This document shows, in pieces, positions 1 to 12,606 of a stretch of DNA of 64,000 nucleotides. The translations under genes and the position numbers were made by a program. Every line of letters starts with the position of its first letter. The stretch's first letter is position 1. Under the pieces are notes generated by a model. The model searched no databases, was not told where the DNA came from, and worked only from the letters and a program-made list of their open reading frames with translations. Source of the DNA: Azadirachta indica (taxonomy: Eukaryota; Streptophyta; Magnoliopsida; Sapindales; Meliaceae); the NCBI GenBank assembly GCA_022749755.1, contig CM040443.1:18149228-18213227 (forward strand). The letters are read 5' to 3'.

Positions 1-836
1 ATTAAAATAAGATACTTATTTTGATTAATTTTAAGTTAATTAAAATAAAGTTTTGGGCTTTCTAAAAGATAGAAAATACTTTTTTGGATTTTTGTATTTC
101 TTATGTATTAACTTAATTATATAATGAATTCTTTGGGTCTATGTATCCCTAAACTGAGCTATACTTAGGACATTATATTGATTTAGGCTTACTTTGACCT
201 TCTATACTATAGCCCACAATTTGAGCCTTAATGAGTGATTTGCGCCCACTTGTGCTTCATATATATTACCTTGTAAAATGTAGTTTCGGCTTGGGTTTGA
301 GCTCGAGTCCATAGTCAATTTCCATATATCAACAAATCTTAGTATTTAATTTAATTTAAATTAAATTTACTGTTTTTAAATATCAATCAAAAAACATAAA
401 AATCTATGTACAACAATAATAAATAAGCAAATTAATTTGACAAATTATTCATTTAATAACAAATAAATCAAAACTAATTTTAAATGATTTCATCTTATAA
501 ACAAATTGACACGATATAATTATTTGTTTAATCAACATGTTTTAAACGAATTGGCAAATTATAATTTTAAGATATGGACATGATTCATTTCTTAAACAGG
601 TGATATGAATATAATTTATTTATTATTTTTATCTTTATTAATTTATACTCATTTATTTATATTGAATTTGTGTCTAACCTAAATTGCTCTCAAAAAGAAA
701 AAGAACCATATTGTTACAATTGAACAAACTGTATTCTAATTTATTATAATACTAAAGTATAAGGGTAAAAATGTTGTTATCCTTTTGCCAATCATTTTCT
801 TTTAGACATGCTTTCAAGTATTTGAAAAATATGGCA
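1..836. other. AT-rich intergenic DNA left of the first Mutator-like element
   Basis: Very AT-rich sequence with no long reading frame and no protein similarity that I recognise in either direction. It ends at the 9-bp target duplication of the Mutator-like element that follows. Nothing functional can be supported here. Confidence 0.6.
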
Positions 837-845
837 AATTAATAA
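837..845. repeat. 9-bp target-site duplication, left copy
   Basis: AATTAATAA lies directly before the left terminal inverted repeat, and the same 9 bases follow the right one at 8798-8806. A 9-bp duplication is typical of Mutator-like elements. The word is AT-rich, but both copies sit exactly at the ends of matching inverted repeats. Confidence 0.75.
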
Positions 846-960
846 AGGAAATAACCAAAAGTGACCCTATTTTGACCCAAAAATTCAAAATTGCCCCTTC
901 ACAAAATTTATTCATTTTTGTCCAAATTTCACTTATTCGGACAAAAACACCCTTATGTCA
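846..960 (+). repeat. left terminal inverted repeat of the KI-MULE
   Basis: About 115 bases that pair with the reverse complement of 8690-8797 with scattered mismatches. The outermost bases are AGGAAATAACC, against GAAAAATAATC at the other end. Confidence 0.8.
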
Positions 961-1310
961 TACCCAAACCCATCTTTTCCTTTTGCCCAAATACATAAAC
1001 TTATATATATTCACAAAACAGTGAAGAAAGCCTTTGAAGCTTTGAGCTACAAAATTGTTGAGCATTTCCATTCTAACAACTATCATGTTAAGGTGATGGT
1101 GGTTGAAGAATGTAGACGGCGACGAAAAACAAATTAGATCAAGATGCTGCAAAAATAGGTTAGGCTTTCACTTGATTAATCATATACATGTATAAAATTT
1201 ACGTTTTTTTTATGATAATTAAGGGTTAGAAAAATATTAATATTCATTGTGGAATGTTTAAATTTTGCATTGAAATGTTGATTTGTATTTGAATCTGTTG
1301 AAAAGTTTAT

Positions 1311-4300
1311 GTGATAAGTTTGGTTGTGATGTTGTCCCTTATAGTTTTCAGCAAAGGAATTTGTTTGAAACAATATATAGATTGCTCGAAGCTGTGCAAC
1401 CTCTATTGCTTGATACTAGTGCATTTGCTCAACACTATAGTATTGAGCAATAATTCTTTCATACCTTTGAGTTGTCCTATGATGGTTTCGAGAAAATTAC
1501 TTTGCTCGAAACTATCAGGGAGCTACCCAAATATGTTAAGTTGTGCTTATTTGACACTACAATGTCAACCAAGCACCTTTTTGTACATTCAAGTAACGTC
1601 AATTCATTGTAGTTTTGAGCATGCATATGAGATATTGGTTATATAGTTATGTTAGCTTTAAATTGTATTTTCTATAATTTTCATTAAAATAATTGATTAA
1701 AACGTTTTTGCTAACCAAGGAGAGATGCGACATTGAAGACTAAAAGAAGGACTAAAAGAGGGTTTATGGGGGAATCAACCTTAGTCGTATTGATGACAAG
1801 GATATTGTTAAGCTTCTATTGTTTTACCTACTCGAGTATATTCTATTAGAGAGGGGTAGCAAATACACTTCAAATATGTAGATTCTACAAATTATTGATG
1901 ACTTATCCTTGAGGTTCTCTTGCTTGGCTGTTTACGCATTGCTACTTGAGCAAGATGATAGGTGGGGCAGGTTGAATACTATTAGGAGAAATTGGCTAAG
2001 CCATTAGCTAAGTGGAAGACATACAACAACAATACAATGTTGAGGGATTCTCTTAGCATTTTAGATATTACAACATCTTTTATTTCTCTTAATTCACAAG
2101 TTATACAAATATGGATTTTTGTAAATTTTGCTTTATTTAATTAATGATGATTACACTAAAATTATTATTTATGTTTGAATTTATAAGGTCGTCTCCAGTG
2201 TGAGGTCGGAGATTGTGCGATCTGTGAATGACCACTTATCTCGTATATTAAGGTGACAGTTTAGGTTGAACAACATTTGATCAAAGGATCTGGACACACA
2301 CATATTCAAACCACGTATAGTATGTACTTTTGTCTCAAATTAAGTATAGTTTAGGAATTGAGTCTAACATTTTAATTGATATTTTTGTTTTGGTTAATCT
2401 AGGCACATATAATATTGGAAATGTTGAAACCCACACTAAAGAAGTATGTACAGCTATATGTACAAACTTTGTTAGAGCTTATTGGTGAGGCCATACTCAT
2501 GGATGCCCCAACTTCCGACGATGCCATAGACATACCTCCCCCGATCGTAGTGGATGGCCTAAACATTCCTACCTCCATCACACTAGATGTCGCTACCACT
2601 TATAACCCTTAGTACACATACTCTACATGACACTACTACCTTGGCACTGACCCCGACTAAATCGATGAAGGTCCGACATATAAACTTAAGCTTAATATTA
2701 TATAACGCCATTCAAAATGTGTAAAATTGAATGGGTGCACATAATATTGACCTAATGTTAAATTATATTGCAATGTACACGCCCTTATTGGGTCAAGCAA
2801 GCAGCAGAGCATGGTGATGAGCTATTTCTTGAGGTTAGTGCTGTACATGATATGATGGTCCACGAGCATCGTGTCGACAATGATCTTCGTGATCCTATGG
2901 TTGATGATGGTAGCATTTCGAGAGACGTTTGTGCCCTTCAGGCCGATTTTGAGGCTTTCAAAACAAGGTAAGAGAAAAGGGCATAATTGCAGTAGGAATG
3001 TATACTTAGCCTCCTTGAGGAGGTCCATGAGCCACTACACCTAAAGCAATAATCTGACATAAAGGTACGATATGACCATTAGGTTAATAGCCTTTAAATT
3101 AAATTATGAATGTATTTTATATTTTGTGTATTTCAGGGTGTGATTAAAGTGCCTAAGGCTCTGTTGGTTTGTTTTAGATATTTATTGTGTGACATGGGAT
3201 GTAATATGGGTGCCTGAGGCCTTGTTAGTGTTGCATTTAGTATAGTAGTGCATTGTGATGGTTTTTATATAGGTTTTAATTTTTTAAAATGTCCATTTTA
3301 TAAGGAAAACTTTGTCCATTTTCTTTTCTAAAGTTAACCTTCTATGTATGTTTTTTATATTTTAGGTCACTGACGGATGGGATACAAGTGTGCGTATTAT
3401 TAAAAAGCCCTCTTTTGATGAGGCAAGGTGATTCGGTCAAGTGTACAAGAAGTCTAAAGCATGCCGGACTCTCTACACTAACCTATTTTGGCCACGAATT
3501 CAACTGACTTAAAGGCTTAGGCTTTAGTATGGCCTTATATATCATATTAGGCCATGGGTGCCTGTTTTAAATGACCAATATGCACAATTTCTATGGTGGG
3601 TCAATACTCCGGGGACTTTTATCAGGATTAAGACCATCACACTAACCCTGTCTAGGATTAGAGGTGTCTTGGATCCTATTAAGAGGCTGGATGATAGGGT
3701 AAGTGATTATTAGTACTCGTATTTGGTTTTGTAGTACTTTATTTAGAGTTTTGACTTGCTCTTATTTTTGCATGTTTAGGATACAACATATTAGTGAGTG
3801 TATGGACATGTTATTATACTGTTAGCTTGTCTATAAAGACTTAGTTCAATAGGATTAGACTGTTCCTTCGCCCCATCTATATGTAAGTTCAATTCATGGT
3901 TGTCTTTAAGAATACTTTAAGTAAATGCTAATGTTTTTACATTATTATTTCCAACTATACTACAACATGTGTGGAAAGGGTATTAGAAGAAGCAAAAAAT
4001 TGGGCAAAGGGACTCCCGCCCCTGTCCCCCCCTCAACACAGACATTGAGTCATATATGTTGGCCAAGCGGAGTTGTTTGTACCAAGATTGGATCCTGGTG
4101 GACACCGTGTATATTTTTGTTGTTTGCACCATTGGCTGGCATGCAACGTGCATTTACAATAAAAGGCGTTTATTGTATGACTCATTGCAAGAGTCTTATG
4201 GGGTAAAGGAGGTACAACCACAATGCAACCTTTGTGCATACTACTTTTACACGTTCTCGACTAGGTTGGCTTTTATAGGTACAACACTAATGTGCGTGAT

Positions 4301-4370
4301 CCTTTAGCACTATTTAGATACACTCGGCCAATTCAAAGCATCTTACACTAGCATCCTGGCTCGAGGGATT
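1311..4370 (+). pseudogene. DUF1985/Ulp1-like peptidase gene of the MULE, broken
   Basis: Short islands on the plus strand recall the second gene of Kaonashi MULEs. Around 1760-2100 the frames give DDKDIVKLLLFYLLEYILLE, then IIDDL and later RDSLSILDITTSF; this resembles the plant DUF1985 domain that precedes Ulp1-like C48 cysteine peptidases in such elements. Around 4056-4205 the frame reads VDTVYIFVV, then WHATCIYNKRRLLYDSL, which resembles the His- and Asp-containing strand region of Ulp1-type peptidases. I could not find the catalytic Cys. Stops and frame changes separate all islands, so no functional protease is possible. The domain calls are recognised by eye and are moderately sure; the exact limits are not. 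Confidence 0.55.
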
Positions 4371-4533
4371 GTGGTAATTTCATGTCTATGTGTATTCAAT
4401 ACTTAGAGTTGGGGATTCCTTTTATTTTAGAGCAAATTATCGCCTTTCTATAAGTTGAGAGTCATAGTTGACTTATGGCGAGTTTTCTTGTTAGATAGTT
4501 GTACATATATTTCTTTCTATGTGTGTAATAGTT

Positions 4534-4536
<3 letters not shown>

Positions 4537-4564
<28 letters not shown>
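4537..4564. repeat. (TA)n(TG)n microsatellite
   Basis: A run of TA repeats passes into an uninterrupted run of about 13 TG units. It lies between the two gene remnants of the MULE. Confidence 0.9.
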
Positions 4565-4565
<1 letters not shown>

Positions 4566-4615
4566 GCCATTCGTATTTATTTTGACTTCAATTCAATTTC
4601 GAATATTATCCAATT

Positions 4616-4830
4616 TAACTAAATTAAACTAAAACAAATTAAATAAAGTTGAAATGTAACCAAGTTCACTAAATTTTCGTAAATAAATCCAAACTAAATT
4701 CAATTCAATTATCATTTGATTTAACTAAATTAAACTGAAACAAACTAATTGGTCTTGAAATGTAGCCAGGCTAATTAAATTTTCATAAATCAAACCAAAT
4801 GCAAACTAAATTCCATGGAACTTGTGCACT
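4616..4830. repeat. two-copy tandem repeat, period about 106 bp
   Basis: The word TAACTAAATTAAACT opens both units, at 4616 and 4722. They continue in parallel through TTGAAATGTA(A/G)CCA and TAAATTTTC(G/A)TAAAT to CAAACTAAATTC. The copies have diverged by perhaps 20 percent. The repeat is non-coding and internal to the MULE. Confidence 0.75.
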
Positions 4831-5639
4831 AACATTGAATTGGCTTTCTTCAATTCATTTGTTAGTCTTTGCAATTAAATTGAAATTCATTCTCAAATTC
4901 TCAAACTAGATGAATCTAAAATGGAAGTAAGTTTTACTTAAATGAAATTTTTTAAAGGTAATTAAATTTTTATATATATAAATTTTGATTAATACTTGGA
5001 ATTAAATTGAAATGAAATGAAAGTTTACTTAAACAAATAAGTAACTTGACTTGCACTTCAAATCAATATGAATTTATGAACTTACTTTATGGAATACATT
5101 GTATCATGCATGATAAAACTTAATCCTTATTGAATTTGGAGTTTCTAGTATGTTATTAAGTGAGTGTATTTTTAAACATAGATATTATGTTAAGTATTAA
5201 AGTGTCTCAAATCAACAAGCACAACATCAAATATAACTCAAACAATTAATATCATAAACAACTGAAAATAAACTTTAATTGCAAATAACTATTTTTCCAC
5301 ACCATCCATTGCTCGATTATGTAATTTAAAAAAAAAAATTGTTTGTACATGAGTTTAATTTGAATTGAACTACTCAAAAAAATTATAAATGTGCGTGCAT
5401 AGTATTCCTTTAGTTTCGTAAACAAGTGAAGCTGTAAAGTAGATAACTTAACTTGGCTCGAAGGAAATAAGATTCTTACATCTAGTGTGATTGTGACCAA
5501 CTTGTAAACAATGACCACCCTTCCTCTTGACAACATTTTCCCCATCGAAAGGAATTCATTGTTTCCTTAGACGACCAACTGACAGGCATTGTCTAGAAGG
5601 CTTGACATTAACTTTATGCACCTCAGATAGAACCAACCA
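4831..5639. other. non-coding interior of the MULE
   Basis: AT-rich sequence between the protease-like and transposase remnants. A 97-codon minus-strand frame (5252-5545) has no recognisable similarity and is probably accidental. I see nothing else. Confidence 0.5.
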
Positions 5640-5640
5640 A

Positions 5641-8040
5641 TTAGCTTGCTTCATTACCCACAAGGTGGATCAACTTTGAGTATACTGCAACGTGCATGTT
5701 GATAGAGTAGTAGTGTAAACACAATGAATTATGTGATAAGCGCATGTGTTTGTATATGGCTAGAGCGTGCGCATATGGCAATTGTTGGATGTCTATGCAT
5801 CTGCAACTGCATTTCTTCTCTCGTATATCAATGATCTCTACATTTCCCCTCTCTTTCACTTAGAACTTGGACCACAACACTGGGTACACGATCATAGTAT
5901 GTGACATCTCCGTCTACTCATTAACTTTTGCTTGTGCTACCTCAGTAAGATAGCCATCTCTAATAACATGCAACTCTTAAAATTCATAAAACCACTGTTG
6001 TACTGGGGATCCAATATAGTCAGCTAAAGGAATAATAGGGAGAAAGCGTGTTTGAGAAAGAGTTCATACTTTCTACAATATTTGTAGTTTGCTTGTTGTA
6101 TCTATGGGACGAGAACAGTGACCTCACCAATTGATGCAACCCAAACTTCTTTTTCAAGTACTTTGCAATTTCAGGATGTATCGCCCTTAAACTATTCATA
6201 TATTTGTTGAACTCACTTGGTCGATACGTATTTGTGACTTTGAAATAGTGGCCATGAATGTATCTGTTTTTTATTATCGCATCTCATACTTTGCCTTCAA
6301 ATTTTCATAAATGTGGTAAGTACAAAAACCATTAGTTGCCTTAGGGAATATTGTGTTCATACCATTTAGTATGCCATTATGGCGATCTGAGATGAAAACT
6401 AAATCCTCACATAATCCAATGGCAACTTGGACCTTTAGTAAAAAATATTCCCATGATGCATCATTTTCAAAATTAATAATGCCATACGCAATAGGATATA
6501 TTTGGCTGTTTCCATCTTATGAGACTACCATGAATATTCTTTGATATTTGCTCTTTAGAAATCTTTCGACTAAGACAATAATCAGCCGAATGGTGTTACA
6601 AAACCCTCGAATACATGGACGCAATGCCATGAAGAAGTATAAGAAGTGATCATCTTTATCTATTTCTATGGTAATAACAGTCCTTATATTTTTATCCTTT
6701 AACATATGACAATACAAAAAGAGTGCCTTGAACGATTTAGATGGATTTCAACAAACGATCTTTAATGCCTCTTTCTTATTGTGCTAAGTCTTCATGTATA
6801 ATAAATGAACCTCGTAATCGCTCTGAATATCATCCTGAATATTTCTTGGAGTATAAATCTTGTTGGCATCTTTGAACTTATTTTTTATAAGTTGTCTAGT
6901 CAACTGACTGCTTGCTTGTCAGTACTTATCCTGCAGTTGATCATTTTGACAAATATATATAGCTTTCATATGGGGTAACTTAAAAAAAAAAAGCATCGTT
7001 GTTGTTCTTAGTTTCCCGAATCTGCTATTTAAACCCTTCAAGAATACACTTCGCCTCAAAACAAGTCATATCTGACTTGAAAATTTTGAATTGATAATGG
7101 TTCTTCAATGCCATTATATTGAGTCTATCTAGCAGTTCCTATTTAGTACTATAAATATGTCCAATGGACACATCCCCGGAGCCAATACTTGAGAAAGCAT
7201 CACTTGTCATGATTATCGATGGTCGAATATAAGGCAATGACCAAATGTATTGATTTGATGCTAATGGACAGGCCATTGAGCTATTTCTATAAATAGAATT
7301 TGCTCAAATTTCTTTTGATGCCCATTTTTCTTCATCGTCAACCACATTTTTACCTTTGTGCTGAGGCTTAAAGTCAATGCTGTCAGAGTTCAACTAATTG
7401 CTATGATACTTGTACGGTTATTCATCATGGTAGCGAAAATGAGAATCACCTTTATCAATGATGGTTGCATCGTCCTGTGGCCAAGAAACATAATGATTAG
7501 TGAGCAGTGGTTCTTCACTTTGTAACGATGGATAGCAATTTCCATGAAACCTTCAAGGAAATAGTAATTGACTTGACTACTATATTGGAATTGTGTTGTC
7601 ATAGCAAGCAACCTATCACTCAACTAGTTGCTTTCGCTTAAGGAGTTAAATAAAGGTACCATATCACCACATATGTTAATGTGGTCAAGAATATATGTCC
7701 TTAAATGTTCTGTCCTTTTAATATGTTTCACAGTAAGAAACAAGTGACAAAGACCTCTTACGTTAAAAGCATATTGTGAATTATTGACATTGACAAATGC
7801 GCGAAAATTCTCTTCTGCATCAATAGTTACAATTGTTTGAGGCAACCCTAACAATTATATGCTACCAACAAAAATTGCTTTTGTTGTGATAATCAACTCA
7901 ACTGGATTAATTGCAAACGATACATACAATATCTGCATAAATTGGTTATAGAATATGTTTGAATTGACACAAAATGACTTGATCTGTCCACCGATATAAA
8001 CATCACCACTATTCAAAGTCTATTGCTATGAACTTCCAAG
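5641..8040 (-). pseudogene. MURA-like Mutator transposase remnant with SWIM zinc finger
   Basis: Reading the minus strand, pieces appear in the order expected for MuDR-family transposases. There is an N-terminal region around 8040-7624 (IGGQIKSFCVN, then LGLPQTIVTIDAEENF). A plug-like region around 7560 reads FMEIAIHRYKVKN. The DDE catalytic core lies around 6720-6260, with islands FMALRPCIRGFCNTIRLIIV, DGNSQIYPIAYGIINFENDA, LVFISDRHNGILNGMNTIFP and ATNGFCTYHIYENLK. A SWIM-type finger lies at 5641-5859, CSCRCIDIQQLPYAHALAIY, matching the CxC...H pattern. The usual GT(F/H)LK stretch is degraded to VERFLKSKY. Stops and frameshifts between islands make it non-functional. It shares the element with the protease-like remnant on the other strand. 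Confidence 0.8.
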
Positions 8041-8164
8041 AAGTGTAGCTAACGTAATTAGCTCATCTACAACTGTACCAAAATGACAATGATAAAAAGA
8101 AAGTTATTCAACTATAAGTATAACAAATACAATCACTGGTTTTCTTATGACAAGTATCAAACCA

Positions 8165-8277
8165 TTTAAAATTACAGTGAGAACTTTTACATTACTAAAA
8201 AATACTAAGGTGAGAATTTTTACCTTACTCGAAACTACCTTTGAGTAACATGAGAATTTTTACTTTACTCAAACTAC
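8165..8277. repeat. short diverged tandem repeat (about 3 units)
   Basis: Three successive units share the pattern (G/A)TGAGAA(C/T)TTTTAC(A/C/T)TTACT followed by AAAACTAC-like bases, near 8178, 8211 and 8250. It lies just inside the right end of the MULE, where subterminal repeats are common. Confidence 0.55.
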
Positions 8278-8689
8278 AGTTAATTTTCAGCAACGAAATT
8301 ACTCTTAGATTCGCTTCAACCTCTTTACATTTACATTTACATTTTCTCACATCAACAATACCTAGTCACTTTCTACATGGCAATTATACCCTATTTAACA
8401 ATTCACGCATTCCCTCCTAAAATACTAAATTTCCCGCATAGAAAATCATTTTTTTCCTTTGTTAACTAAACCAAAAAAAAAGGTAAAAACTCAATTATTA
8501 AAACACTAACATTTGTAATGAAGATTTTTTCTTGAGTGAATATTAATTTATCTTCAATAATTTTTAAAAATGTAGTAATTACAAGTATGGAAATCGGTTT
8601 TGGGATTGGTGGTGTTCAATTGTTAGAGAGGAAAGGAAGAGGAAAGAAGAAAAGATGAAACAAAGTTATTTTAGTGTGGGCATAAGGGT

Positions 8690-8797
8690 GGTGTTTTCAT
8701 TTGAATGAGTGGAACTCGCACAAAAATGAATGGAATTTTGTGAGAGGGGTATTTTCAAATTTTTGTGTGAAAATAAAGATATTTTCGATTATTTTTC
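8690..8797 (-). repeat. right terminal inverted repeat of the KI-MULE
   Basis: The reverse complement matches 846-960, as described for the element. It is followed at once by the second AATTAATAA at 8798-8806. Confidence 0.8.
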
Positions 8798-8806
8798 AAT
8801 TAATAA

Positions 8807-9411
8807 TTAAAAATCTATTGACCTTGAACGGAAAAAAAAGACATGAGTCAACAATATGTCAACGATTTTACATTGTCTAATCTAAACAACTTTCTTTGTA
8901 AAACATTTTTTATTTTCGAAAAAGAAAAAATTAATAAAAAATTGATTGATTTTGTAAAGCTTCTTATAGTATTTGTAACAGAGACTATTGGAAAGAAAAT
9001 GAAAGAATTATTTATTTACTCACCTTTCCGGGTTTCGAAACCTTCTTCAACAAGTTATTTTTATCTATTCGTATTCCCTAAGTGAAGTGAAACAGTCATC
9101 ATTCTTTGTAGTAGAAATGGGAAGTGGGATTTTCAAAGCAAAAGTAATAGAAATGATGGTAAAGAAAAAAGGAAAAAGAAAAACAAGAAGATTGACTAAA
9201 AGTCCAATGATGAAGACCTCTATTGTGAATGAGATCAGTCAAGTGGGTCTAGTTGGATATGGCATTGTAAGTGTTTATGGCTCGAATGAGATTTAAGCTG
9301 GAGAAATAGTTGAATTTTTAATTAGTTTGAAAGGAATAACGTTATTTTTTAGAATGAGAATGTAGGAATAAATGTCTTTTTTATATTCTTATTCATTATT
9401 CATTTTATATT
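8807..9411. other. spacer between the MULE and the first Copia element; unidentified open frames
   Basis: Two short plus-strand frames (8843-9085 and 9087-9296, 80 and 69 codons) lie end to end. The second is rich in Lys and Arg (KKKGKRKTRRLTKSP) and is less AT-rich than its surroundings, so it may be a relic of a real exon. I recognise no family and see no splice-site logic joining the two. Treat as unassigned. Confidence 0.35.
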
Positions 9412-9626
9412 TGTTAGAATTAAAATTAAACTTGTTTAGTTTTATTAGGTTTAGTGTTATTAAGTATAGTTATAGTTCAAGTATTATTACTCTTTTCCTA
9501 ATTTGTTAAAAATTCTTAAATTTACCAGTTTATGTTGCCTTATTTTTTCAGTCCATAAAAAGCATATCTATATGCTTAGTTTATAATTTAAGAGAGTTCA
9601 ATATAATTTATTTTTTTTTTTCAACA
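9412..9626 (+). repeat. 5' LTR of Copia element 1
   Basis: It starts TGTTAGAATTAAAATTA and ends TTTTTTCAACA, 215 bases, directly before a weak primer-binding site, TGGTTCAGA. It is the same LTR family as 19515-19737 on the other strand, with shared blocks such as TTCAAGTATTA, CCTAATTTGTT and TTTAAGAGAGTTCAATATAA. Confidence 0.75.
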
Positions 9627-12606
9627 TGGTTCAGAATAGCGCAAAGATCCCTAAATCGGTAAACCTAACATGGGTACTGTAGTAAAAGTCACAAATAGTA
9701 ACAAACATTACTGTTTGTGTTACTGTTCATAGGATACTCTTCGTGTTCACTGTTAATGGATTACTGTTTACTGGTGAAAATCTTTAGAAAGAGTCAAAAA
9801 TGTGGTAAAAGAGAAGAAAGTTGTTTTTTCTACAACTGTACTAATCCTCTATTTAAAAACAATTAGAAGAAGTTTGAAAAACTAACATGTACAAATCAAA
9901 GTTATCACATCGATAAGGACAACTCTTGTGAACTTGCAGCTTCTTCCTTTAGTTATTTTGAGAACTCTCGTTTGCCATTATCTACAGAAGCTAGTTATCA
10001 ATCTGCCCTAGGTAAGCAGCTAATTAATGGATCCTCAATAAAGATTAAAAATATATTTTTTTCTTCTAATTCTACTCTTTGGATAATTGATTTTGGGACA
10101 TCATCTCATATGATTGATAATAATTATGTTTTTACTTCTTATGCTTCATTTGGTAAATTATCTTCTATAGTATTGGTGGATGGTTCTAAAACCGATGCTA
10201 TAGGAATAGAAATTGTTTTTACCAATTCTACTATTCATCTTTCTTCAGTTTTCTATGTACCTAAATTTCCTATCAATTTTTTATCAATTACTCAAATAAC
10301 TTATATTTAAATTATTTTGTCATATTTTTCAATCTCATTGTTTTTTTCAAGATCTTGGTACGAGGAAGACGATTAGCACAGGATGGGAGATAAATGGAGT
10401 GTATCTCCTTTCTAGTCCACTACAATCCTCTAGTTGTGCATTATCCTCCTCAATATTTTCATAACAATGGCACTACAGACTAGGACATCCTTCTTCCCAA
10501 ATTCTTAAACAAATGAATCTACTTGGTATTGTCAATTCTAGTATTGAGTGTGAGTCTTGTGAATTAGGTAAACATCATCGTATCTCTTTTTCGATACAAG
10601 TCAATAAACCTAATTTGCATCCTTTTCAATTGGTTCATTCTGATATTTAGGGTCTATGTTGAATTTCTAATTATCATGGTTTTAAGTATTTTCTATCAAT
10701 TGTTGATAATTGTTCTCAAGCTACATAGATATATCTTTTAAAAGAATGATCAGAAGTCCCTATTATATTTTAATCATTTTTTAAAGAAATACAAACTCAG
10801 TTTGGTGTGTCTATTCAAATTTTTAGTTCTAAAAATACCTTAAAATATTGTTACTTTACACTTTTTGAATTTTGTAGGAAATAAGGGGTGATTCATCAAA
10901 CCTCATGCCCTTATACTCCCTAACAAAATGGTGTAGCTAAAAGGAAAAATGAGCACTTATTAGACATTGCTCGAACAATGCTATTCATATAAAAGTACCA
11001 TATAAATTCTGGAGAAAAGCAATTCTTATTGCCTGTTATCTAATAAACAGGCTTCCATCTTCCGTTCTTAACTTTAGTGCCATACAATATTTTATTTCTT
11101 GATAAATCTCTTTTTTCACTTCTATCTCATATTTTTTGTTGTGTTTGTTTTGTCCATATGTTTAATACTCATGACAAACCTTCAACTCGGTCTATTAAAT
11201 GTATTTTTCTAGGATATTCTAGAGCTTAGAAAGGTTATAAATGTCTAGATCCTACTTTTGATAAAACTTACATCAATGCTGATGTCACCTTTTTCGGGTT
11301 TACTCCTTACATCTCAAAAAAGAGATCTAATTTACAAACTAATCTTATTTCTCTCAGCTCATGTCTTTCTTATTCTATGGATCCCATTATACCTATTCCT
11401 ATACCTGCCATTCCTATAGAGAAACCCCTCCAAGTGTACGTACGTAACAAAGATCATCAATAATTTGATCATCAAAGTAAGTCTCCTCCAGATCCCTCCT
11501 CTACCCAAGCGATGACCTCTAATTAAGATCTTATTCCATCAGCTGATGATTTAGATCTTGATCTCTCTATTGCAATTTGTAAAGGCAAAAGAACAACTGC
11601 TACTGGGTATCTTCTTGCTCAATTTGTTTCTTTCAATACACTTTCATTTGCTTTTCGATCCTTTGCCTTGTCTTTGTCTCCTATATCTTTGCCTAGGACA
11701 TCTCAAGAAGCATTTGCACATCCTGGTTGGTGCAAAGTTATGGAAGAAGAGATGACAGCTCATTATGATCGTGGCACTTGGGAACTATAAAAACTCCCAA
11801 ATGGTAAAGAAGCTGTAAGTTCTCGGTAGTTATTTGCCATCAAGTATCACCCAAATGGTACCATAGAGAGATTGAAAGCTTAGTTGGTAGCTAAAGGTTT
11901 TACTTAGACATATGGAGTAGATTATTTTGAAACATTTTCTCCAGTTGCTTAGCTTAATTCTGTTAGAGTTCTTATATCTTTAGCAGTTTTTCATGATTGG
12001 CCTCTTTTTTAACTCGATGTTAAAAATACTTTTCTATACAGAGATTTGTAAGAAAAGGTTTATATAGAGCAACCTCCATAGTTTATTGCTCAGGGGAAGT
12101 CTAACCTGGTATGTCAGTTGAGAAAAGTTATATATGATCTTAAATAATTTCCAAGAGTTTGAAAAACTTAATAGTGTGTTGACATCTCTCAATTTCAAAA
12201 GATGTCAATCTGATCATTTAGTTTTCGTTCAACATACTTCATTAGGAATAGTTACTTCTGTGGTATACGTAAATGATATTATCGTTTTTGGGAGTGATTT
12301 GCATGGGACTGAGGTAGTGAAGAATTAATTGAAGAAACATTTCCAAACTAAAAACTTGGGTCAACTTAGGTATTTCTTGGACATTGAAGTAGTAAAAAGA
12401 AAGGAAGGTTTGATGTTGTCTCAAAGAAAATATGTCCAAGATTTATTGTTAGAAATAGGGATGTTAGAATCTAAACCAGCTAATACTCTTAGGGAACCAA
12501 ATGTAAAGCTTGATGGAGAAAATAGTCCAAAGTTTGAGGACAAAAAAAAGGTACAGAAGTCTTGTGGGAAAATTGATTTATTTGACGGTAATAAGACCTG
12601 ATATCA
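9412..12606 (+). mobile_element. Copia retrotransposon 1, 3'-truncated, decayed
   Basis: The 5' LTR is followed by Copia-order pol remnants on the plus strand. The retropepsin-like region (about 10078-10310) reads WIIDFGTSSHM, where the family has a DSGA-type active site. The GAG-pre-integrase/HHCC region (about 10465-10590) reads RLGHPSSQILKQM and CESCELGKHH. Integrase fragments follow with VHSDI*G. Reverse transcriptase (about 11790-12600) shows VAKGFT*TYGVDYFETFSPV, LDVKNTFLYRDL and YVNDIIVFGSDL, the YVDD-box region with Asp to Asn at the second position. The frame stops about where the segment before RNase H should lie (SLVGKLIYLTVIRPDITF in a shifted frame). RNase H and the 3' LTR are absent. 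Multiple stops rule out activity. Confidence 0.85.

Larger units (their letters stand above)
846..8797. mobile_element. Mutator-like element (KI-MULE / Kaonashi type), about 7.95 kb, decayed
   Basis: The ends form long imperfect terminal inverted repeats. The left end (about 846-960) and the reverse complement of the right end (about 8690-8797) share the same succession of words, including ATTTTGACCC/ATTTTCACAC, CCCTTCACAAAATT/CCCTCTCACAAAATT, ATTCATTTTTGT and CACCCTTATG. Both are flanked by AATTAATAA. Inside, a MURA-like transposase remnant with a SWIM zinc finger lies on the minus strand (about 5640-8040), and a DUF1985/Ulp1-like remnant lies on the plus strand (about 1300-4400). That pair is the known layout of Kaonashi MULEs in rice, melon and other plants. 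Both genes carry stops and frameshifts, so this copy cannot be autonomous. Confidence 0.85.

Noticed and set aside
4500..4570. TG repeat as a telomere-like or regulatory motif
   Set aside because: It is a plain dinucleotide microsatellite next to a TA run; no telomere-type unit is present.
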